In this document: positions 15,974 through 25,088 of the stretch, piece after piece | Numbering within the stretch: the first letter of the stretch is position 1 | Layout of the letters: the number at the start of each line of letters is the position of its first letter | From: Actinoplanes sandaracinus | Lineage (GTDB): Bacteria > Actinomycetota > Actinomycetes > Mycobacteriales > Micromonosporaceae | NCBI RefSeq assembly: GCF_030009775.1 | Contig: NZ_JASCTH010000030.1 | Coordinates: forward strand, 1 to 64,000 | Direction: 5' to 3' | DNA: 64,000 nucleotides | The notes under the pieces: generated by a model | What the model was told of the DNA's origin: nothing | Database searches by the model: none | Seen by the model: only the letters and a program-made list of their open reading frames with translations | Translations under genes and position numbers: made by a program

Positions 15974-17992
15974 ATGGAGACGACCGACAAGGCAAAGGCA
16001 ACCGATCAGGAGCCTGCGGACTCCGCGTACGCGATCCCCCCGGTCGTGGACACGCCCGCCCAGCGCGAGCATCGGGGCGGGACGCTGTCGACGTGGCTGC
16101 TCAAGCACCAGGTCCAGCCGGTCGGCCCGGCCGCCGGCGAGGCGCACGCCGAGCAGCACGCCTGGTGGAAGGTGATGTGCCTGACCGGCGTCGACTACTT
16201 CTCCAGCCTCGCCTATGTCCCGGCGATCGCCGCCGCCGCGGCCGGCGCCGTGTCCCCGCTGGCCACCCTGCTGATCGTGGCGTTGACGCTGTTCGGGATG
16301 CTGCCGATGTATCGGCGCGTCGCCAAGGAGAGCCCGCACGGCGCCGGGTCGGTGGCCATGCTCGAACGGCTCCTGCCGTTCTGGCGCGGCAAGATCTTCG
16401 TCCTCGTGCTCCTCGGGTTCGTCGCCACCAGTTGGATCATCACCATCACGCTGTCGGCCGCCGACGCCAGCCTGCACGTTCTGGAGAACCCGCACGCCCC
16501 GCAGTTCCTGCACGGCCACGCCGTCGCCCTGACCGTCGTCCTGCTGCTCCTGCTCGGCGGGGTGTTCCTGCTCGGCTTCAGCGAGGCGGTCAACGTCGCC
16601 ATCCCGCTGGTCGCGGTGTTCCTCGGCCTGAACGCCGTCATCATCGCCGCCGGCATCGCGGAGATCATCAGCACGCCCGGCGCCTGGTCGGCGTGGACCG
16701 CCGCGCTCACCTCCGGCGGCGGTGGTGCCGGCGACCTGATCGTGCCCGCCCTGCTCGCGTTCCCTCTGCTGGTGCTCGGGCTGTCCGGGTTCGAGACCGG
16801 GGTGAGCATGATGCCGCTGGTCGCCGCCACCGGCGCCGACGAGAGTCAGCGGCTGCGGTCCCGGGTGCACAACACCCGCAAGCTGCTCACCGGCGCCGCG
16901 GTGATCATGAGCGTGTACCTGTTGGCCAGCAGCTTCGTCACCACGGTACTCATTCCCGCCGCCGAGTTCGCCGAAGGCGGCGCCGCCAACGGACGCGCCC
17001 TGGCCTGGCTGGCCCACCAGCAGCTCGGTGAGGTCTTCGGCACGATCTACGACATCAGCACCGTACTGATCCTGTGGTTCGCCGGCGCCTCCGCGATGGC
17101 CGGCCTGGTCAACATCGTGCCCCGCTACCTGCCCGGATACGGCATGGCCCCGGAATGGGGCCGCGCCGTCCGACCGGTCGTGCTCGTCTACACGATCATC
17201 AGCGTCGTCCTCACGATCGCGTTCGACGCCGACGTCGACGCCCAGGCCGGCGCCTACGCCACCGGCATCCTCGCGATGATGGTCTCCGGCGCGTTCGCCG
17301 TCACCGTCGCCGTGTTCCGGGCGCAGCAGCATCTCGCCGGCGCCGGGTTCGGGCTGCTCACCGCGATCCTCTGCTACGCGCTGGTGGAGAATGTCATCGA
17401 CAAGCCCGACGGCATCACCATCTCGGCGATGTTCGTCGCCGGCATCATCGCCGTCTCCCTGATCTCCCGGGTGTCCCGCACCACCGAACTGCGCACCGAC
17501 CGCATCGAGTTCGACGACAACGCCCGCCGGTTCATCACCGACACCATCGAGTACGACGGCCGCATCAACCTCATCGCCAACCGCCGCCAGGCCGGCGACG
17601 CCGCCGAATACGCCGGCAAAGAACGCGAACAGCGCGACGACAACCCCGTACCCGGCAGCGCCGACGTCATCTTCCTCGAGATCGACGTCGTCGACCCGTC
17701 CGCCTTCAGCGACACCCTGACCGTCCGCGGTATCGAGGTCGACGGTCACCGGGTCCTGCGCGCCGAAGCACCCGCCGCACCCAACGCCATCGCCGCGATC
17801 CTGCTAGCACTACGCGACACCACCGGGGTACGCCCACACTGCTACTTCGCCTGGGCCGAAGGCAGCCCCGTCGTCCACATGATCCGCTACTTCCTGCTCG
17901 GACGCGGCGACACCGCCCCCGTCGCCCGCGAGATCATCCGCGAACACGAACAGGACCCCACCCGCCGGCCGGGTATCCACGTAGGGGCGTGA
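15974..17992 (+). CDS. APC-superfamily permease, KUP/KimA-like
   Basis: 672 residues with about 12 membrane segments (residues 65-500) and a C-terminal cytosolic domain of about 165 residues. The region LTGVDYFSSLAYVPAIAAAA resembles the first helix break of APC-type potassium and amino-acid transporters. The length and large soluble tail resemble KimA-type importers controlled by c-di-AMP. The location right behind a Ktr-type system supports potassium as substrate, but an amino-acid permease cannot be excluded. The start is ATG 15974. No c-di-AMP riboswitch fits in the 88-base gap upstream. Confidence 0.8.
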   Translation: METTDKAKATDQEPADSAYAIPPVVDTPAQREHRGGTLSTWLLKHQVQPVGPAAGEAHAEQHAWWKVMCLTGVDYFSSLAYVPAIAAAAAGAVSPLATLLIVALTLFGMLPMYRRVAKESPHGAGSVAMLERLLPFWRGKIFVLVLLGFVATSWIITITLSAADASLHVLENPHAPQFLHGHAVALTVVLLLLLGGVFLLGFSEAVNVAIPLVAVFLGLNAVIIAAGIAEIISTPGAWSAWTAALTSGGGGAGDLIVPALLAFPLLVLGLSGFETGVSMMPLVAATGADESQRLRSRVHNTRKLLTGAAVIMSVYLLASSFVTTVLIPAAEFAEGGAANGRALAWLAHQQLGEVFGTIYDISTVLILWFAGASAMAGLVNIVPRYLPGYGMAPEWGRAVRPVVLVYTIISVVLTIAFDADVDAQAGAYATGILAMMVSGAFAVTVAVFRAQQHLAGAGFGLLTAILCYALVENVIDKPDGITISAMFVAGIIAVSLISRVSRTTELRTDRIEFDDNARRFITDTIEYDGRINLIANRRQAGDAAEYAGKEREQRDDNPVPGSADVIFLEIDVVDPSAFSDTLTVRGIEVDGHRVLRAEAPAAPNAIAAILLALRDTTGVRPHCYFAWAEGSPVVHMIRYFLLGRGDTAPVAREIIREHEQDPTRRPGIHVGA

Positions 17993-18078
17993 CAGCAAGC
18001 GTCAGGCTTGGTCGCGGTAGCCCCATACCGGGTTCGGTCAGCAGGTCCCGTGGGTGTGCCGGATCAGTTGCGACTCTG

Positions 18079-18879
18079 TCATCGACGTTTGCGGTCGAGG
18101 GCGGCGACCTCGCGTACCGCCTCGGCGATGGCGCGGAAGTCCTTCTTGAGGATCGCACCGTGGTTGCTGGCGACCTTCGCACTGATCTTGATATCCGGGT
18201 TGCGGGCGGTCACCTGATCGAGGCCGGCCCGGATCCGCTCCTGCTCGTCACCGCGACTTCCGAAGGACGTCCCCGAAGCAATGACATACCGCACCGGGAC
18301 GGTGATGCCGTCCAGCACAGGGCCCAACTCGCGCTCGCGGGAGAGCTTGCCGAGCTCGATGTTGCTGTCGGCCTGCTGCTCGGCGGTCATCCGCGGGGCC
18401 AGGCCGGTCGGGCGCAGCAACGGCAGGAACCAGTTCAACCGCCGGAACAGCTTCCGGATCCGCTGCTCCATGGCGTCGTCGAGCCAGTCGTGCGGGAACG
18501 CGCCGTCGACCAGGACCGCACCCAGGGCACGCTCCGGATTCCGGCCGGCCCAGTGCGCCCCGACGACGGCTCCGTACGACCAGCCCACCACCATTGCCCG
18601 GTCCACACCCCGGGCCGCGAGAACGGCATCGACATCCCGGACGGCGGCCTCGAACGAATAGTCCGCCGAACGCTTCGATCTGCCGCGGGCGCGCTCGTCG
18701 TAGGTGATGTGCCGCCATTCCGGCCCCAACTCGGCGATCACCCGCCGCCAGTACCCCTGCGTGGCGAACTGACCGTTGAGGTAGACCACCGGAATACCGG
18801 AACCGCCGGTGTCGGTGACGGCCAACGCCGTATCGTCCACCCGCACCATGCCGGTCCACTTTCCATCGACAGTCGGCAT
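18079..18879 (-). CDS. Alpha/beta hydrolase
   Basis: 266 residues. The nucleophile elbow is GWSYG with S101, an oxyanion-type VVYLNGQF segment lies near residue 31, and the likely catalytic histidine is in SNHGAIL near residue 241. I chose ATG 18879 because GAGGAGA lies seven to eight bases upstream; the longer frame to 19131 is arginine- and serine-rich non-coding sequence. There is no signal peptide, so it is cytosolic. It converges on the permease gene. The substrate is unknown. Confidence 0.88.
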   Translation of the reverse strand: MPTVDGKWTGMVRVDDTALAVTDTGGSGIPVVYLNGQFATQGYWRRVIAELGPEWRHITYDERARGRSKRSADYSFEAAVRDVDAVLAARGVDRAMVVGWSYGAVVGAHWAGRNPERALGAVLVDGAFPHDWLDDAMEQRIRKLFRRLNWFLPLLRPTGLAPRMTAEQQADSNIELGKLSRERELGPVLDGITVPVRYVIASGTSFGSRGDEQERIRAGLDQVTARNPDIKISAKVASNHGAILKKDFRAIAEAVREVAALDRKRR

Positions 18880-19246
18880 CGCGCTTCTCCTCTGCTTGAT
18901 TCTTCCCGCGGCCGGCTCGTTTCCGCCGCAACCCCAGGATTCCCGCCGGTTCTGACACGCGACCGCCACGGCGCTGACACGGTTCTGCCACCGATACCGA
19001 CGATTCCGGTGAGGACCGAACTTGCTGACGAAACGGCGGACCGAACCTCCGCTGGCCACGGCGACGGCGACGCTTGCCGCCACGACCGGCGACTGCTGCC
19101 GTGGCGGGAAACGCCGAGAGGGCATCTGCACCGCCTGCTCAGATCAGCCATTCACCCTCAGCACCGACCGGTCATGCTGCTGATGCTCACACCGGTTGGG
19201 CAATAGGCCTGCCAGACGACGCTGGCGGAGATGCACCCTCTGCGCC
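18880..19246. other. Intergenic region upstream of the hydrolase gene
   Basis: About 370 bases with the ribosome binding site and, presumably, the promoter of the minus-strand hydrolase at the left end. I see no second gene, hairpin or mobile-element end. Confidence 0.5.
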
Positions 19247-19615
19247 TCAGTAGCTGCGATAGTGCAGGGGAGTTCGCGGACGGATCAAGGAGGAGCTCGT
19301 GAGGCCGGTGTGGCGCATCCAGACCCGCCAGAGAGCTGTGTCGAGATGGCCCGAGATGAGACGAAGGTGCCCGACTCGCATGTCTGGGATGACCGTCACG
19401 TCAACAAGCGCAACGAAGGTGGATCTGTCGGCATCCCAGATCTCCCAGTGTTCGAGGTCCCCATCTCCTGGACACCGCATGACGAGAAGCCGGTCGCCCA
19501 TGACTTGGATCCACAGGGGCGGGCTGCCATGCAGTTTCGCGTATGAAGAGGCGTTCTTCAGTTCGGCACAAAGCCGAACATCAAGTACTTTCTTAGTGAG
19601 GGTGCGGCGCCTCAA
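19247..19615 (-). CDS. Hypothetical protein
   Basis: Up to 122 residues. The plus-strand frame at 19196-19546 competes for this DNA. I prefer the minus strand because its product looks like a folded protein (KLHGSPPLWIQVMGDRLLV, DLEHWEIWDADRSTFVAL, HLRLISGHLDTALWRVW) and its third codon positions are GC-rich. The start is unsettled: TTG 19615 is the only start codon near the beginning of the conserved-looking part and has a poor binding site, so the gene may be truncated upstream. I recognise no family. Confidence 0.45.
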   Translation of the reverse strand: MRRRTLTKKVLDVRLCAELKNASSYAKLHGSPPLWIQVMGDRLLVMRCPGDGDLEHWEIWDADRSTFVALVDVTVIPDMRVGHLRLISGHLDTALWRVWMRHTGLTSSSLIRPRTPLHYRSY

Positions 19616-19887
19616 GCCCCCACATCAAACAGATCCGGATGTTAGGCCCGGCTACTTAGCGTCATGAAGGCCCGGGAGATACCGCCTCACGGGCAACCCC
19701 CACCCGACACCAACCGCGACGGGCCGCTACTGGTCTTGAAAGGCTGGGTTGAGGCGGGTTCGCCTGGCCAGCGTTGCCGCAGTCCCCGGCCCCTTTCCCC
19801 GCCCACCGGCATGTAGACGTTTCGTCCTACCGCGACCCGGCAAACCTCACTGTCGACATCAAGGACAGTGAATGGGCGGTGGGAGCG

Positions 19888-20424
19888 ATGAAGGACACGG
19901 CGAACCCGCAGGAAAAGAGCGAGTCCCGTCGCTCCTACCGGAAAGTCTGGTGGATGCGCTTCTGCCTGCCTCTGATGGCGCTGGTCGCGTGGTGGTACTT
20001 CGCAGGTACCGCGGAACCGGCGTACCACCTCACGAAAGAGGGCGTTGTGGTCTCCGGTGAGGTCACCAGGACCGAAACGTTCACCCGCACGGACTACATG
20101 ATCGTCAGGTTCACCACGTCCGAGGGCCGGCAGGTCGAGACGTCGGTGGCGCCGAAGAACTGCGGTCTCAAACAGCCCGGCGACACGATCAAGGTCCGGT
20201 ACCTGCCCTCCGATCCTCACACGACTCAGGACGCCTGCGACTCGGCGCATCACTACATGTCAGTGGGAGCGTTGCTGGCGGCGCTCGGGCTCACCGCGAT
20301 CAGCGTGCAGGCCTGGCGATTGTGGTGGCGCTACCGCAAGGTCGGCCAGTATGGCCACGCCGCTGGTGCCACCCCCGGATCAGCCAGCATGGTCCGACGA
20401 CTGTCAAACGGACCTAATGCATAG
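19888..20424 (+). CDS. DUF3592-like membrane protein
   Basis: 178 residues from ATG 19888 (GGTGGGAG upstream). One transmembrane helix near residue 30 (FCLPLMALVAWWYFAG) is followed by an extracytoplasmic domain with the DUF3592-like pattern of alternating beta strands (VVVSGEVTRTETFTRTDYM, VRFTTSEGRQVETSV, GDTIKVRYLPSDP). A second helix follows near residue 130 (YMSVGALLAALGLTAISVQ). Two cysteines, in KNCGL and DACDS, could form a disulfide outside the cell. The function of the family is unknown. It precedes the large kinase-KptA gene by 157 bases; a shared transcript is possible but not shown. Confidence 0.75.
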   Translation: MKDTANPQEKSESRRSYRKVWWMRFCLPLMALVAWWYFAGTAEPAYHLTKEGVVVSGEVTRTETFTRTDYMIVRFTTSEGRQVETSVAPKNCGLKQPGDTIKVRYLPSDPHTTQDACDSAHHYMSVGALLAALGLTAISVQAWRLWWRYRKVGQYGHAAGATPGSASMVRRLSNGPNA

Positions 20425-20581
20425 ATCAACCCGAAGACATCAGGGAAGGCCAACAAGCACGGTTGTCAATACTGCAACGCCCGTTCGTAGGCCGATCGCC
20501 GCATCGACCTCAAGGCCGGAACTCCGAGCTGGAGTGGTCGGATCGACGGCGTTGCCACAACCGAGCGTCTATCGTGACGGC

Positions 20582-23500
20582 ATGGATGGCGGTGCCCCAC
20601 TTCCGACGCCGGGTGACGTTGCCCGGCGACTCCAGCGGACGTCCAGCAAAGCGCCGCGAAACGTAGCCGCCGCTCCCTCGCCGCCGCCGCGTATCGTCAT
20701 CAACCCGCAGGAGACAGCCGCCGAGTTGGCCGACGATGCGAAAGACCTGGAGTGGATCGTCGATCAACTGGGGATGACCTCGCTCGCCAACGCGCTGCAG
20801 GCTCATTTCACGGAGGGCAAGCCCAGTCCGCTCGCGACCCTGCTGGGGGCCGGAACGAGCGCGGCTGAAGTGATCGCGCTGTGGCGGCAACATCTGCAGG
20901 ACCGTGAGCACCGTGGCCTTACGGTCCTGGAGATGCTCGCTTTCGAGCGTTGGTTCTCAGCGCACCCTGCCGCTGTCGCCGCTGGGCTACCTGGGGGCAT
21001 GCAATTCGACAAGTCGCTGCACGTCTGCCGTCAGCACGTTGGCATCGCGCTCTACGAGCACGCTCGGGAACTGAATTGGCGGCGGCCGTTCGTTTTCACC
21101 CGGACACTGTCGCTCGCTCGGGAGTATCTGCAGCGGGTGGTCGCGGAGGATCATCTGGCAAACGAGCACACCCGCAGCCAGTTCCTCGGCAAAGCCGCCG
21201 TGGCGACTGTGTTGATCTCCCGGTTCGAAAACTGCGAGGAACAGCGGCTGCGGGACGCCATCGGCCTGCTGGACGAGTCGATGAGCCTCGGCAATCCCGC
21301 ACTGGACGCCATGCCTTACTACCTGGAGGCGGCGACCCGTCTTTACGACCTCGTCGGCGATGTCACCATCTTGCTTGACGCCCGCCGCAAGTACGAACAG
21401 ACCGACGCCGATCCGCCGCGTCCTGCGCTGTGCCTCAATCTAGCCGAATTGTGGCTCCGGCTCGCCGAGGCAGCGGTCTCGGACGCAGCTCGGGCGCTCT
21501 GCCTGCAACGCGTTCGCAGCAGCATCGAGCAGGCGCTCGATGCGAATTGGCTGGAGCCGGCGGACCGCGTGCGTTGCACGATCCTCAGTGCGTTCACCGA
21601 CCTGTTGGAGAAAGCCCTGCCGAAGTGGCATCCGAAGGTCGTCATCCGCTCCATGCGGACCCCGTTCGGGCTCGCCGAACACGCCCTCGATACCCTGCTC
21701 ACCGATATCGACGACACTCGGGGCGGGCTCGATGTGGTCGACCACCTGATCGCGGCGCTCACCAAGCTGATGATCAGTTCGCGGGGCGAGCCGCTATCGC
21801 GGCGTGTCCTCGCGGACCTGCAGAGCGCGGTCTCGGTTTCACCCATCGTCCACACCGACCGCAGGATCTCGGCGCTGCGCGAGGCGACCCGGATCAGGCA
21901 GGGAAACGCCTCGCCGCTCACCGACGAGGGCAGCCGGATTCGCCAGGGGGACGACTTCATCCACCTCGCGGCGTTGACGAACAACCCGCGGATCCGCAAG
22001 GACGGGATCGCCCGGCTGCTGAACGAGGCGGTGTCCGACCCGAACTCGTGCAACCCCCTGGTCATCCTCGGCCGCGACATCGAGGAAAACGGCGCGATCG
22101 CCGAGTCGGAGATGGTCGACATCGAACGCAGGCTGGAGCACGAGTCCGGCTATCGGCTGTGGCTACGGGCGATCGTCCGCGGCGACGAGACCGAGCTGTA
22201 CCGGTCGGCGGCCGCGCGCGCGATCCGCAGCCCCGACGTTCGGCATCGGCATCTCGGCGGTCGCAGTAACGCCCTGACCGTCGAGGACCACCTCGGCATT
22301 TCCACCGACACATTCGTCTTCAAGCGCACCTCGTTCCGCAGCAGCCAACTCGAGCTACGCCGAGCCGAGGTGATCGAGCAGGCCCTCGCCAGGGCCGGCC
22401 TGGCCGACCGATACGGTTTGGTCGACCACATCACCGCCATCGAGGAGCGCTTGCCCGACGGCGCCGGGGAGCTGCGGCCGGTGATGACCGTCCGCCGTTT
22501 CGCCCGCGGCTCCTCGCTCGCCGATATCGGCTCCGAGACTCCGGCGGTCGCGCTGGCCCGGCTCACCTCTACGGCCCGGTACCTCGCCTACATCCATTCG
22601 ATCGAACGGCAGACCGCCGGTCCGCCGCACGGCATGCGCAAGGAGCTGAAGACCAAGGAGATCGGGCGCTGGCTCAAGGTTGTCGTCGACCAGGCCGGCG
22701 ACCGGTCCTACTTCCAGCGCTGGTGGGAGCTGGCAGGGGCGGTGCCTTCCTTTCCGCGTCGCGACGCCCACGCGTTCAACTGGATCGTCACCGACGAAGA
22801 ACGAATCCTCGCCGTGGACCTCGAGGCCGTGGGGTGGCGGCCGGTCGGGTACGAGTTGGCTCAGCTGACTGATGACGTCCCGATCCTGCCCTGCACCGAG
22901 GACGGCTGGTCCCAGCGTCTCGGCATCCTGAACGCGTATGGCCGAGTGCTCGCCCTGGGCGGTGGCGAGGTCGGCGACGACGACCTACTCAAGGGGTACA
23001 TCGCTGGGCTGATGGCGCGCGCCGTGCGGGCGCTCACCGAACCCGGCGGCAGCCGTGTCCGGCGTTTGCATGGGCAGCGGTTGCTGCGGCTCATTGAGAA
23101 TGAGGCCTCGAAAGCCCACGGAGCCGATCTGGCCAGCGACTTCCTCGTCCTTTGGGCCCATCGGACCGGTGCGCCGGCCGGCCTGGCCATACCCGACCTT
23201 GCGGACTCCCGGCGCCGGCACATCAGCAAGGCACTGGCCTTTCACCTCCGGCACAACCCGGCGATTCCCCGGGACTCAGCCGGTTGGGCCCCCGTCGACG
23301 TGCTCACCGGGCAACTGAGGGCGGACGGGCTCCGAGTTTCCAGCATCGACGTGCTGGCGGTTGCCACAGCCATCGACGAGACCCGGTTCGAAAGCTCGAA
23401 CACTCACATCCGGGCCATGTACGGTCACTCGGTGCATGTCGACATCGACTACAAGGAACCGACCGAGCAGCCACGGCTGTTTCATGCGACGCCGATCAAC

Positions 23501-23770
23501 GCGATCAATGCGATCTTCAAAAACCAGGACGGCGGCCTCCGGCCCATGACCCGGCAATGGGTGCATCTATCGACCGACTGGAAAAAAGCACTCGAAACGG
23601 GCAGCCGCAAAGGTAGCTCGGTGCTCATGAGTGTGACTCCGGCGCCAGATTTTGAAACCACTTTCCACCACGCCGGCGGGGCCACGTGGCTGGCCGGACC
23701 CGTTTCCGCCGAAAGACTAAAGATCATTCCCCTCTACGAAATGTTCGAGTGGACGCTGACGAATCAGTGA
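20582..23770 (+). CDS. Helical-repeat / APH-type kinase / KptA-Tpt1 RNA 2'-phosphotransferase fusion
   Basis: 1062 residues from ATG 20582 (weak binding site; an earlier start cannot be excluded). Residues about 45-520 are alpha-helical, TPR-like. Residues about 575-800 are an aminoglycoside-phosphotransferase-type kinase: K581 in VFKRT, the catalytic D728-A-H730-A-F-N733, the metal-binding D746 in VDLEA, then VGYELAQL. Residues about 880-1055 match KptA/Tpt1, which removes a 2'-phosphate from RNA with NAD+: R890-H891 in FHLRHNP, R944 in IRAMYGHS, then LFHATPINAI and MTRQWVHLS. The position usually holding the fourth catalytic arginine reads FHHAGGATWL, so activity may be altered. Kinase and 2'-phosphotransferase in one chain is unusual. 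The substrate is unknown, and an RNA-modifying or NAD+-using role is inference. It ends 54 bases inside the convergent membrane-protein gene. Confidence 0.85.
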   Translation: MDGGAPLPTPGDVARRLQRTSSKAPRNVAAAPSPPPRIVINPQETAAELADDAKDLEWIVDQLGMTSLANALQAHFTEGKPSPLATLLGAGTSAAEVIALWRQHLQDREHRGLTVLEMLAFERWFSAHPAAVAAGLPGGMQFDKSLHVCRQHVGIALYEHARELNWRRPFVFTRTLSLAREYLQRVVAEDHLANEHTRSQFLGKAAVATVLISRFENCEEQRLRDAIGLLDESMSLGNPALDAMPYYLEAATRLYDLVGDVTILLDARRKYEQTDADPPRPALCLNLAELWLRLAEAAVSDAARALCLQRVRSSIEQALDANWLEPADRVRCTILSAFTDLLEKALPKWHPKVVIRSMRTPFGLAEHALDTLLTDIDDTRGGLDVVDHLIAALTKLMISSRGEPLSRRVLADLQSAVSVSPIVHTDRRISALREATRIRQGNASPLTDEGSRIRQGDDFIHLAALTNNPRIRKDGIARLLNEAVSDPNSCNPLVILGRDIEENGAIAESEMVDIERRLEHESGYRLWLRAIVRGDETELYRSAAARAIRSPDVRHRHLGGRSNALTVEDHLGISTDTFVFKRTSFRSSQLELRRAEVIEQALARAGLADRYGLVDHITAIEERLPDGAGELRPVMTVRRFARGSSLADIGSETPAVALARLTSTARYLAYIHSIERQTAGPPHGMRKELKTKEIGRWLKVVVDQAGDRSYFQRWWELAGAVPSFPRRDAHAFNWIVTDEERILAVDLEAVGWRPVGYELAQLTDDVPILPCTEDGWSQRLGILNAYGRVLALGGGEVGDDDLLKGYIAGLMARAVRALTEPGGSRVRRLHGQRLLRLIENEASKAHGADLASDFLVLWAHRTGAPAGLAIPDLADSRRRHISKALAFHLRHNPAIPRDSAGWAPVDVLTGQLRADGLRVSSIDVLAVATAIDETRFESSNTHIRAMYGHSVHVDIDYKEPTEQPRLFHATPINAINAIFKNQDGGLRPMTRQWVHLSTDWKKALETGSRKGSSVLMSVTPAPDFETTFHHAGGATWLAGPVSAERLKIIPLYEMFEWTLTNQ

Positions 23771-24694
23771 CGTTTCGCTGCTCTCGTGTTGTGAAAAGTT
23801 AAAGTCTCTGCGCAGCAGGGCGGTGATCTTCGCGCCTAGCTCCGGCGTCAGCGTTCCCGACGTGCTCAGGCCCAGCGTCTCGGCCAGCTGGCGGCCGTGC
23901 ACGTCGACAACGGACTCGACCAGGTCGGCGAGGACGGCGGCGGCGGTGCGGGATTGACGCCAGGAGACCACTGCGGTGATCAGGCCAGCCACAGCGGCCG
24001 GCCACCACAGCAGGCCCACAGCGAGGTAGCCGGCCGCCCAGGCCGCCAGTCGGGCAGCGGTGGCGAGACGGGTGCGGGCGGTTTCCAGCTCGGTGCGCGC
24101 CTCGGGCGGCAGAAGCATCCACAGGCGCGGCCATGCGGCGCCCAGATCGAGGGCGTACGCGGTGGCCGCGCGCTCGGCGGGCACGGCGAGGCGGTCACCG
24201 ACCCAGAAAGCGTGGGCCGGAGCGGTCACACCCAGTCTTTCGCGTACGAGGTGCAGGTGGCGAGCCTCGGCGGCCAGCGTGGACACCGCCGGGTCGTCGC
24301 TCTGCTGGGCGCGGGCGGCTTCGAGCAGGGCCGCCGACGCCGCCGACCGCGCGGTCGCCCAGCGGCGGGCACGCCAGGTCACGAGCCGCTGGGGGCGCGC
24401 GGCGAGCCACAGCCGTTCCACTCCGGCGCCCGCGCCCTGCACCGCGAAGCCGATCCCCAGCGCGGCGAGGAGCAACCCGGCCAGCACCAGCACCAGCGTG
24501 CCGGTGCCGCGCAGCGCGGGCTCGGCGGCGAGACGGTTCAGTTCGGCGGCGAGACGGCCGATGTCGTTCCAGTGAGCCTGCCCCAGGGTGTGCCCCACCC
24601 CGATGGTGGCCAGCAAGAGCAGGCCAGGCAGCACAAGCAGCGCGACCCAGCGCTCCGCCAGCTTCCCGCCGAGCGCCTCCAGGAAGACGGTCAC
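23717..24694 (-). CDS. Membrane protein of unknown function
   Basis: 325 residues from GTG 24694, which overlaps the preceding stop by four bases. Hydrophobic segments are WVALLVLPGLLLLATIGVG (about residues 17-36), TLVLVLAGLLLAALGIGFAV (about 66-86) and a pair near residue 220 (AAWAAGYLAVGLLWWPAAV onward). A long alanine-rich helical cytosolic region with an RHLHLVRERLG stretch lies between, and a coiled tail follows. I recognise no family. It is coupled to the small gene 24691-25047 and divergent from the CHAT protease-like gene, which suggests a common module. Its 3' end overlaps the convergent kinase-KptA gene. Confidence 0.7.
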   Translation of the reverse strand: MTVFLEALGGKLAERWVALLVLPGLLLLATIGVGHTLGQAHWNDIGRLAAELNRLAAEPALRGTGTLVLVLAGLLLAALGIGFAVQGAGAGVERLWLAARPQRLVTWRARRWATARSAASAALLEAARAQQSDDPAVSTLAAEARHLHLVRERLGVTAPAHAFWVGDRLAVPAERAATAYALDLGAAWPRLWMLLPPEARTELETARTRLATAARLAAWAAGYLAVGLLWWPAAVAGLITAVVSWRQSRTAAAVLADLVESVVDVHGRQLAETLGLSTSGTLTPELGAKITALLRRDFNFSQHESSETSLIRQRPLEHFVEGNDL

Positions 24695-25047
24695 GAGGCG
24701 AGCCGGGTCCGGGTCATCGGCGCGGCGAAGACAGCGCACTCGGCCGGGGCGTCGGGCAGCTCCACCCGCGAGCACCGGCCACCCGGGCAGGCCAGGAACT
24801 CCAGCACCGGCCGGCCGTCGCCGAGCAGCGGCCGGTAGATGCGGGTCGAGCTCAGTCCCGCGGCGTACCCGGCTCGCATCAGCTCGTCCTCGATCTCGTC
24901 GAAATCGTCCTCGAGGACCGGATCGCCAGAGCGCAGCCGCGCCACGACACGGTCCGCCATGGACCGGACGGCGGGCACGGCCCGGACCGGGTCCGTGTCG
25001 GCACCCAGCCGGGCGCACAGGATCGCGAGCCGAGGTTCGTCAGTCAT
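24691..25047 (-). CDS. Small hypothetical protein coupled to a membrane protein
   Basis: 118 residues from ATG 25047 with GAAGG about nine bases upstream. The product is soluble and mixed alpha/beta, with an acidic helix (VLEDDFDEIEDELMRAG) and two cysteines in LACPGGRCSRVEL. I recognise no family. It lies only 41 bases from the divergent CHAT gene, so the two transcripts share one small promoter region, and it is translationally coupled (GTGA) to the membrane protein downstream. Confidence 0.65.
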   Translation of the reverse strand: MTDEPRLAILCARLGADTDPVRAVPAVRSMADRVVARLRSGDPVLEDDFDEIEDELMRAGYAAGLSSTRIYRPLLGDGRPVLEFLACPGGRCSRVELPDAPAECAVFAAPMTRTRLAS

Positions 25048-25088
25048 CGATCACCTTCCGTGTCGGCCACTCAGGATAGCCTCGGTGC

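Noticed and set aside
15878..17749. 623-codon open frame on the minus strand
   Set aside because: It is the antisense shadow of the KUP/KimA-like permease gene; the product is nearly all Gly, Asp, Glu, Arg and Gln without hydrophobic pattern or motif.
17074..19206. 710-codon plus-strand frame
   Set aside because: Arg/Pro/His-rich shadow crossing the end of the permease gene and the antisense of the hydrolase gene; no protein-like composition.
19196..19546. Plus-strand 116-codon frame as a gene
   Set aside because: The minus-strand frame over the same DNA gives a more protein-like sequence; the plus frame is rich in shadow-type Arg/Asp/Ser composition.
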